From the NCBI GenBank assembly GCA_949592205.1, contig CATIUR010000003.1, forward strand, positions 73,312,501 to 73,376,500: a stretch of 64,000 bases of DNA, written 5' to 3'. The notes under the pieces were generated by a model. The model did no database searches. It saw only the letters and a list, made by a program, of their open reading frames with translations, and was not told where the DNA came from. The position numbers were made by a program, and so were the translations under genes. Positions 55,999 through 64,000 of the stretch are shown here, piece by piece (position 1 is the first letter of the stretch; each line of letters starts with the position of its first letter). The DNA comes from Helichrysum umbraculigerum (lineage: Eukaryota > Streptophyta > Magnoliopsida > Asterales > Asteraceae).

Positions 55999-58900
55999 TT
56001 AAGTCGAAGTCGCGTTCGAGGTAGAATCAGTGAAGAGTTGAGGATATTTGAGTCGCATCTGGTCTTCCCGTTCCCAGGTGAATTCCGGACCATGCCGCGA
56101 ATTCCATCTGACCTTGACGATGGGAATACGACTTTGTTTCAGTTGTTTGACCTCACGGTCCATAATTTCAGCGGGTTCCTCAACGAAGTGGAGTTTATCG
56201 TCAACACGAATTTCATCTAGTGGAATAATAAGTGTCTCATCAGACAGACACTTCTTCAGATTTGAAATGTGAAAAGTGGGGTGCACGCTGCTGAGTTCGG
56301 AGGGCAGCTGCAGTCGATATGCCACTGGACCTATCTTCTCGAGAATCTCAAAAGGCCCAATGTACCTGGGGTTTAATTTTCCGCGTTTGCCGAATCGGAT
56401 TACGCCTTTCCAAGGCGATACCTTTAAGAGTACTCGATCCCCAACTTGGAACTCGAGTGGCTTGCGTCTCACGTCAGCATAGCTTTTCTGACGATCACGC
56501 GCGGCTTTGAGTCGGTTTTGGATTTCAACGATTTTCTCTGTGGTTTCATGTATGAGTTCAGGACCAGTGAGTTGACTATCTCCCACTTCAGTCCAACAGA
56601 TCGGTGATCGGCACTTACGACCGTACAGTGCCTCAAAAGGTGCAGCTTTAATGCTGGTGTGATAGCTTTTGTTGTACGAGAACTCGCACAACGGTAGATG
56701 TCTTTCCCAATTTGTACCAGAATCAACTACGCAGGCTCGTAGCATGTCTTCCAGTGTCTGAATAGTTCGTTCGCTCTGGCCATCGGTCTGAGGATGGTAC
56801 GCGGTACTCATATCGAGACGGGTACCCAATGATTTTTGGAGTGATTGCCAGAAGCGAGATGTGAAACGGGCATCCCTGTCAGAGATAATCGAGAGAGGGA
56901 CACCATGTTGGCAAATGATTTCTATGATGTAAATTTGTGTAAGGCGTTCCATTTTGTCGGTTTCTCTGATTGCCAAGAAATGAGCCGATTTGGTGAGCCG
57001 ATCGACGATCACCCAAATGGTATCGCAACCGCTCGCCGATTTAGGTAGTTTGGTTATGAAATCCATGGAAATTTGCTCCCATTTCCATTGAGGAATTTCA
57101 GGTTGTTGGAGCAATCCGGAAGGTCTTTGGTGCTCGGCCTTGACCTTGGAACAAGTTAAGCATTTGCTGACGTACAAAGCAATGTCAGCTTTCATATTCG
57201 GCCACCAGTAAAACTCCTTGATGCCGTGATACATTTTGTCGGATCCCGGGTGGATAGAATATTTGGACTTGTGAGCTTCATCCATCACCAAGTCCCGCAG
57301 GTTTCCGAAATTAGGCAACCATATTCGGTTAGAGAAATACCTAACTCCGTTGGGTCTGATCTCGAATTGTTTATCCATGCCTCGCAAGGCCTCGTTCTTG
57401 AAGTTATCGGGTTTCAGGGCTTCGAGTTGGGCAATATGTATTTGGGTGGTGAGATCGTTATGAATGGTAATACTGAGTGCCCGGACTCGGAGTGGTTTTG
57501 TTCGTTCCTTACGACTGAGAGCATCAGCAACCACATTTGCTTTGCCCGGATGATATTTGATCTCACAGTCGTAATCGGTGAGTAATTCAACCCATCTACG
57601 TTGTCTCATGTTAAGATCTTTCTGGTTGAAAATGTGTTGGAGACTTTTGTGGTCGGTGAATACAGTGCTGCGGGTACCATAAAGATAATGTCTCCAGATT
57701 TTTAAGGCGAATACCACGGCCCCTAGCTCGAGGTCGTGAGTCGTGTAGTTTTTCTCGTGAACTTTAAGTTGTCGGGAGGCGTAAGCAATGACCTTGTCTC
57801 GTTGCATCAGCACGCAACCGAGACCTTGGTGAGAAGCATCACAGTATACCACGAAGTCATCGGTGCCTTCGGGTAGAGATAGGATGGGTGCACTGCAAAG
57901 TTTGAGCTTCAACAGCTGAAATGCTGACTCTTGTTTATCGGTCCAGTCGAACTTTTTATCCTTTTGAGTCAGTGTCGTGAGTGGTATGGCTATTTTTGAG
58001 AAGTTTTCAATGAACCGACGGTAATAACCGGCCAATCCCAAGAATTGGCGTACTTCGGTTGGGGTGGTTGGCGCTTGCCAGTTCTTGATGGCCTCGATCT
58101 TTGATGGATCCACATGAATTCCCTGACTATCAATCACGTGTCCAAGGAATTGAACGGTTTTTATCCAGAACTCACACTTAGAGAATTTGGCGTAAAGCTC
58201 CTCGTGTCTAAGTAGTTCTAGGATGGTTCTGAGGTGTTGTGCGTGTTCCTGTTCGCTTCGTGAATAGATAAGGATGTCATCGATAAAAACAATAACAAAC
58301 TTGTCAAGGTACGGTTTGCACACCCGATTCATAAGGTCCATGAATACAGCCGGTGCGTTGGTTAGACCAAAGGGCATTACTTGGAATTCGTAGTGCCCGT
58401 AACGGGTTCTGAATGCGGTTTTCGGGATGTCAGCATCGCGAACACGCAACTGATGATAACCTGATCGAAGATCAATCTTTGAATAACAGCTTGATCCCTG
58501 AAGTTGATCGAACAGATCATCGATTCGAGGAAGTGGATATCGGTTCTTGACGGTTAGTTTGTTCAACTCTCGGTAGTCAATACACATTCGAAATGAACCG
58601 TCTTTCTTTTTGACAAATAGGATCGGAGCTCCCCAAGGTGAAGAACTCGGTCTAATGAATCCTCTATCCAAGAGTTCTTGTTACTGAGTGGACAACTCCT
58701 GAAGTTCGGATGGGGCTAGGCAGTACGGTGCGCGGGCCACCGGTGTGGCACCCGGCACGAGATCAATCGAGAACTCAACCTGTCTAGGTGGAGGTAAACC
58801 AGGTAGTTCTTCTGGAAAGACTTCGGGAAAGTCTCTAACGATTGGCACCTCTTCAAGTCGCTTCTCCTTCGACTTTTTCTTCGTGATGTGCGCGAGTATT

Positions 58901-60423
58901 GCTGGGTAACCCTTTCTCAGAAATCTTCTGGTTTTTAAACAGGAGATTAAGTTTAGTCTCGACCCACCAGTCTCCCCCTGTATGATCAAGGTACTACCGG
59001 CGGCGAGAGGAATTCGGACGATTTTATCATGGCAAACAATTTCGGCCCGGTGCTTGGACAACCAGTCCATACCCACGATGACATCAAAACTTCCTAGTTC
59101 AACAGGCATTAGATCAATTGAGAAGGTTTCGTTTGCGAGGTTTAAAGTGCAATTAGGTATCACACTACTGGTTTCTATGAGTTTACCATTTGCGAGCTCT
59201 ACAGTGTACTTAACATCTAAGGCCGAAGGGGTGATATTAAGTAGTGGGCAAAACTCATCAGATATGAAACTTTTATCAGCACCGGTATCAAATAATACTG
59301 AAGCAGTAAGATCGTTGAGAAGAAACGTACCCGTTACAACATTCGGGTCTTCCCTAGCTTCCCCAGCTTTGATGACAAATGCTCTGCTACGAGCAGGGTT
59401 GTTGTTCCGTTTGTTGCTGCTGTTGTTGTTGTTGTTGTTGTTTTTCTGCTTAGGGCAATTATTCTGAAAATGCCCAGGACTTCCGCACCCATAACAAGTC
59501 TTCGGGGCACTGGTGTTTCGACAATCCTTGGCCAAATGCCCAAAACGCTTGCAGTTTGTGCAAGGGCAGGAACCGTCGTGGTGACGATTGCATTTGGGAC
59601 AGTAGGGCCTGCTTCCAACGTACCCTTTCCTTTCTGAAGTGCCAGATGAATAAGCCCTAAGGGGCTCAGGCTTTCGGTTGGTGATTTGGTTGGATGAGTT
59701 GGGGTTTCCTTCCCATTTTCGTTTGTTGTTTGCAGGTGGGGCTGAAGTTGTGTTACGGCGGACAGCGTTTGCCGTGAGTTCATGGGCCATACGGATGGCG
59801 TTCTGGATAGTACCTGGTTTGGATGAAGTCACCAGGTCCTGGAGTTTTTCGGGCAATCCATCAATATATTTCTCGATCCTCTTGTACTCAGGATCGACCA
59901 TGGTTGGGCACAGAAGTGCCAGCTGGTGGAAACGGTTGGTGTAACCGGTGATATCATTACCTTGCATCTTATGGTTCCAGAATTCCAGCTCCAGTTGTTT
60001 CAGTTCATCCCTGGGGCAATACTCACCCCTTAACATCTCCTTCAACTCCTCCCACGGGAGTTTGTAAGCATCGGCAACGCCCACAGTTTGGGCATAGGTG
60101 TTCCACCACGTGAGTGCGGTGTCGGTAAAAGTACTAACAGAGAACTTAACTTTGTCCCCCTCCGCACAGTTGCAGATAAGGAATACCGATTCAACTTTCT
60201 CGATCCAGCGTATTAGACCGATTGCTCCCTCGGTACCTGCAAAGTTTAGAGGTTTGCAGTTCTGGAAGTCCTTGTAAGAACAAGGTTTAGCAGCAGTGGT
60301 TTCAGCGGCATCGCTGTTTCTCGAGGAATTTGGTGGAGTATTCCGAGCCAAGGCTTCAGTAACAGCCTGGGTTATAAGGGAGGTAATCTGGGCATCGGTG
60401 TATGGTCGTGTCTTTGGCGGCAT
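55999..60423 (-). pseudogene. Element D gag-pol polyprotein with one premature stop
   Basis: gag and protease are open from the ATG at 60,423 to 58,681 (580 codons): knuckles CTNCKRFGHLAKDC and CYGCGSPGHFQNNC, an Asn-rich linker, and protease LFDTGADKSFIS. A TAA interrupts ELSTQ*QELLDRGF where element C has LSNQLQELL, so a Leu codon has become a stop just before the RT. The rest (58,671-55,999, 890 codons) is open: RT with VFIDDIL, RNase H with VYCDASHQGLG, integrase with HHCC finger, MDFITKLP, ISDRDARF and GQSERTIQ, and the chromodomain-like end. Apart from this codon it would be complete. Read-through or supply in trans would be needed for pol. Confidence 0.93.
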
Positions 60424-60709
60424 GATTCTTCAATAAAAGAAATGAAGATACATGAGATTTTGTATGAGCTGGTAATTGTCACAGATGTACATGTATAAAG
60501 CAGTAATACATAACATCAACATGGAAAATGACAATTAATGTGAGTTGAGATAACAAAGGATATCTGATAGATAAAGTGAGTGCAAAAGTTACATCCTACA
60601 GAGATATTACAAAAGGTGTCGGGAATGGTTACATCCGACTAGTTTATAGAGTAGTGTTAGATAGTCCCTAGATTACGAGATAGATTACAAGACAAAAACT
60701 ACACTAATC
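60424..60709 (-). other. Element D spacer between leader ORF and gag
   Basis: 286 bp, the same length as in element C and well conserved. The possible acceptor (AG at 60,428-60,429 on the minus strand, after a pyrimidine run) lies 4 bp before the gag ATG. Confidence 0.55.
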
Positions 60710-61216
60710 TTAATGTAGATTAATTTGTTCCATCAGCGCGACAAGGCGGTCCACGGTTTCTGCTAGTCGGTTGGTTTGCCTGGCGTTGTCTTCCACCAAG
60801 GCCAGTCGTTGTGCTATTGTTCGAGAGTGATCCGCAGTCTCCTGTGAACGCTGTTCACATTCTTCTAGTCGGTTTCTTACAAGTTCATCCGCACCTAACT
60901 CGGCGGTCATGGAATCCTGGATTATGCTTACAGAGAGGTTGGTATCCTCTTGTTCTCGCTGTAGTTGTGATATATGGTCAAGAGCTTGACGAAGCAGGTA
61001 AGTCATTCGGTGTTGTTCCAGTTCAAGATTTTCGAGTCTTTGCTCCTGACGGCGGAATTGGGTAGCCAACATCGGCACCGTGGGATGTGCCGAGTTCTGA
61101 GAGTTATGTACAGGATAAGGGCTGGTTCGAGGTGACCTTGTGTTCCTCCCAGCTACTCGTGGGTTCCGTGACCCATGTGAGTGAGAGCGTGTCGGATTAG
61201 GTGGTGTGTTTGCCAT
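60710..61216 (-). CDS. Element D leader ORF: 168-aa coiled-coil protein, homologue of the element C leader ORF
   Basis: Complete ORF of the same length as in C, with no insertions or deletions. The basic N-terminus (SHSHGSRNPRVAGRNTRS) is the more variable part; from DSMTAELGADELVRNRLEEC to the end NLH the two proteins are almost the same. The predicted coiled coil spans about residues 48-165. The start is supported by the end of homology and by a conserved CCACAG two bases before the ATG. It stays intact although this element's pol has a stop. The role is unknown; it is not gag and not a known retroelement enzyme. Confidence 0.8.
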   Translation of the reverse strand: MANTPPNPTRSHSHGSRNPRVAGRNTRSPRTSPYPVHNSQNSAHPTVPMLATQFRRQEQRLENLELEQHRMTYLLRQALDHISQLQREQEDTNLSVSIIQDSMTAELGADELVRNRLEECEQRSQETADHSRTIAQRLALVEDNARQTNRLAETVDRLVALMEQINLH

Positions 61217-61523
61217 TCCTGTGGCAGAGTGTAAGTAAGACGAGGCTAATATATATAAATATATATCATATCCAGCCTAGTGTCTAGCACGTATCAAGTA
61301 ATGGTCCGGTTCTCTCGTGGTCAGAGTCAACTAACGCATTCCTGCTCGACACAACCATTTCAGACCTCACATCATCTTTCCTTAATTGTACATAGTTGAT
61401 CAGGCTATGTTAAATTAAAGTCGTATGATGTGATTCCTGAACCAATTATGCCTAGTAAGGGAATACTGCCTAATGGTCATAGTCTAGGTCCACTAAATGC
61501 AACCTAGTTCACAATAACCTTAG

Positions 61524-61535
61524 GCTCTGATACCA
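61524..61535 (-). other. Element D primer-binding site
   Basis: TGGTATCAGAGC on the minus strand, 3 bp from the 5' LTR; initiator tRNA-Met type. Confidence 0.92.
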
Positions 61536-61538
61536 ATC

Positions 61539-64000
61539 TGTAACACCCCCAAATTTAATGATTTGCGGAAGCATACTTGGGTGTTACTAATCAATATACA
61601 AAGCACAAGATATACAGCAAACGACCTCTAAATGAGACGTTTTGTAAAATAATTACATTTCATAATTAAATCGTTTGAAAACATATAGTTTTCTTTACAA
61701 AAATATGTAAGCCTAGAGTCCGCGTATGTGGCGGGAGATTCTATTACATAACCATAGTTACAAAAGATAATGCCAAAGAATCTCCGTTAAATGCAGTTTG
61801 GAAATCATGCGACTCTAGCTAGTAATCCTGGAGTGATCCTACTCCGTAAGTGTACCTGAGAATACATGCTAAAAGGGGTCAACCAAAAGGTTGGTGAATC
61901 TCACAGGTTTATCAGTAAATAATCAGTTTGAACACAAGATTTCATCAGTAGTGCCCGTAGGCGTATATCAAGTATTTGCAAATCTCGCAAAAGTAAAGAA
62001 ATCAAGTTATACCGTTGCCATGAGGCTCATAATCGAAGCTTAACCCGTAAATAATCAGTTGCTCCCGTGACATGCTCGAAATTGAGCAAGCATAAGTAAC
62101 GAAATAATAGTCACCCGTTTCTACGTGTAAATCAGTACGTGGTAGCGCTACTACCCCGGGCAGGGAGGGTCATTTCCCTAATGGATCCATTAACTACTGT
62201 TCGCGCTTAAGTCCATAACTAACGATATATGATGGAGAGACTTCAGTGATTAGTAATTAACTCATGCAATTCCGTTTGGTATAGAATTCAGTTTAGTACT
62301 TGTGTTCAGGAAAAATAAGTAGCATGTATCTCCCCCAATAAGATAAAACAGTAAAAGTGGGGCCGTAAGACTCACCTGAGTCGAGTAGTAAGCGGTGGAA
62401 TTCAGTAAGCAGTGAGTAGGTTCTCCGAACCCGTAACCTTTAAATGCCTAAACATATAAAGTCAAGTAAGTAGATGTCTCGCAAGACCATCTAGTCTAGT
62501 TGTCTACACAACTCGTTATGTCCAAGTGTTTGTTTAGTAATCCGTTTGTAGTTTGAAAACAAGTATGGCCCGTTGGTGACGGTTTGTAATAAGGATTCAA
62601 AGTGTTATCATTATATGTATCGTTGAATCAGGTTTCGTTATTTGTAAGTGTTCGACACTTAGTGTGAAAAGTATTTACGACATCTAAACACGGGGGTCCG
62701 GGGGCAGCGCCCCTGGTAGCGGGGTCCAAGGGGCGGCAGCCCCTGGCGGGGTCCAAGGGGCAGAGCCCCTGGCTGGGGTCGAGCTGCCAGGTCAGCTTGG
62801 AAAATTTTTATTTCTACTATATTGCTTTGACGAAAAACGCATCTGGATCCGAATTTGGGTAAAATCAGGTGTTAAAATCTTGATTCCGACACTTAGTAAA
62901 AATCTGAGTTTTCAAAGTTCTGTTTTGTGCGACGTTGGGTGCGACGTCGCAGGTAGGATTGCGACGTTGAGCATGACGTCGCTAAAGGCGACGTTTCGCA
63001 ATTTAATGCGACGTAGGGTGCTGCGTCGCTAATGCGACGTAGGGTGCTGCGTCGCTAACGCGACGTAATAGGCTGCGTCGCTATATGCGACGTCGAGGAT
63101 TCGTGCGACGTTGTGACTGACGTCGCACTATGCGACGTTACGAGGGGTTTTGCGACGTCGCAGCTGACGTCGCATAAATCTGGGTCCAAAAGCGACGTAG
63201 CGTTCTGTTGGCCGGAAAATGTGTCGAAAACGAGTTTTTCGGTTTCCGTTTGGTCCAAAACTTTTACCCAACCCATTTTTGGACATTTTAAGCATATATA
63301 AACTATAAAAACGTAAAAATTAGTAAAAACGGAGAGTTTCGGGTTTTGTCGGAAACTTACGAAATGCCGAAATGAAAATCCGGAAAGATAGGAATGTAGA
63401 TCGTGATGTCGTGGTCACTTTCCTCCAAACGAGTGGTATGATTCGGCGAGGTTTGATGGTGTTATTTGATGATTTTTGTGATGAAGGTGGTTTGATGATT
63501 GAAAGTAAAAAAAAGAAAGAGAGAGAGATAATGAAAAGTGAAAATGGGGGAAAAAGAAAGAAGGTGGGAGGTTTTAACCTCCCATTTTCTGCCTCCGTCC
63601 CCTCGTTCCGTGCGGTGTTCGTTTCCTCCGTCGTTTTACGTTAAATTATTTATTTTTAGACGTTAATTATTCTTTTAAAATACGACAGTTATTAATTAAC
63701 TTACTTATAATTATTCCTTTAAATTTGTAGTAGTTGAAATATAATATAGCTTAGATTTAAGTATTTTTGTTCTCAAATCGTGTAAATTTTAATCGAGCAA
63801 TACGAGATAATTACTAGTTATTATAAAATAACATTTTGGGCTTAATTGCGTTATTTAGTTTTTAAACATTTGTTCACCAACGTCCGTATTAATCGAATAG
63901 AATTTCATTCTATTTAAGTTGCGTACGATTTAAGTCAAATCGCAAAGTTGTATATATTTATCAATATATAATCCGATACATAAATTAGCCTAACGCGGCA
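61539..64000 (-). repeat. Element D 5' LTR, cut by the window edge
   Basis: Copy of 53,440-55,901 with no difference that I could see. About 63 bp of the LTR lie past the window. Confidence 0.94.

Larger units (their letters stand above)
53440..64000 (-). mobile_element. Element D: Tekay-like chromovirus, minus strand, runs off the window
   Basis: 3' LTR 53,440-55,964, PPT, gag-pol (one stop), leader ORF, PBS, 5' LTR from 61,539 to the window end (2462 of an expected 2525 bp). It sits in element E gag; the left context is TGCAG and the right TSD is out of view. I saw no difference between the two LTRs over the shared 2.46 kb, so it is the youngest insertion of the nest. It is related to C but clearly a separate subfamily. 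Confidence 0.93.

Overview
This window looks like an intergenic stretch of a flowering-plant nuclear genome. It is AT-rich, with long (TA)n tracts, decayed transposons, a relic of a plant pararetrovirus and, from about 14.2 kb to the right edge, a deep stack of nested Ty3/gypsy LTR retrotransposons. I see no intact host protein gene, tRNA or rRNA. The species cannot be named from the sequence; the style of the repeats suggests a eudicot, perhaps Asteraceae, but that is a guess.

Left part (1-14,211), old intergenic DNA. In order: a broken endogenous caulimovirid (movement-protein-like tail, coat protein with zinc knuckle, protease, reverse transcriptase); inverted fragments of a probable copia LTR; a gypsy integrase scrap; the 3' end of a LINE split by a 476-bp hAT-like element with an 8-bp target-site duplication (TSD); a gene-like piece with a tandemly duplicated 75-nt exon-like block behind a perfect plant USE element; compound microsatellites; a LINE tail; a possible MITE; a pseudogene of mitochondrial atp1; and a roughly 850-bp imperfect palindrome.

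Right part (14,212-64,000), nested retrotransposons. Boundaries come from LTR ends, primer-binding sites (PBS), polypurine tracts (PPT) and, where both ends are visible, TSDs. Element A (Athila-type, minus strand) sits in one arm of the palindrome. Its 3' LTR (14,212-24,743) is split by element B (15,494-23,584, TSD CAAGT, no coding capacity). Its internal region holds a solo LTR of a related family (25,762-28,106, TSD ATCTT). Its 5' LTR (35,759-37,168) is split by element F, of which only LTR sequence is seen. F is split by element C (37,950-48,663, TSD GTTTT, intact, open gag-pol of 1469 codons) and again by element E (from 49,034, a gag-only derivative). E is split inside gag by element D (from 53,440, minus strand), whose 5' LTR runs off the window. 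By-eye LTR divergence follows the nesting: A is most diverged, B and C differ by only a few bases, and I saw no difference between the two D LTRs.

The most interesting signals are: (1) a 168-codon coiled-coil ORF between PBS and gag, shared by C and D with mainly synonymous differences and with acceptor-like sites just before both ATGs; (2) dense arrays of short, mostly self-complementary words in the non-coding control regions of every retrotransposon family here, including CCGTATACGG at 21-21-21-19 bp spacing upstream of the TATA box in two diverged Athila LTRs, and about 22 W-box cores in the E LTR; (3) the giant palindrome; and (4) the resolvable order of the nest.
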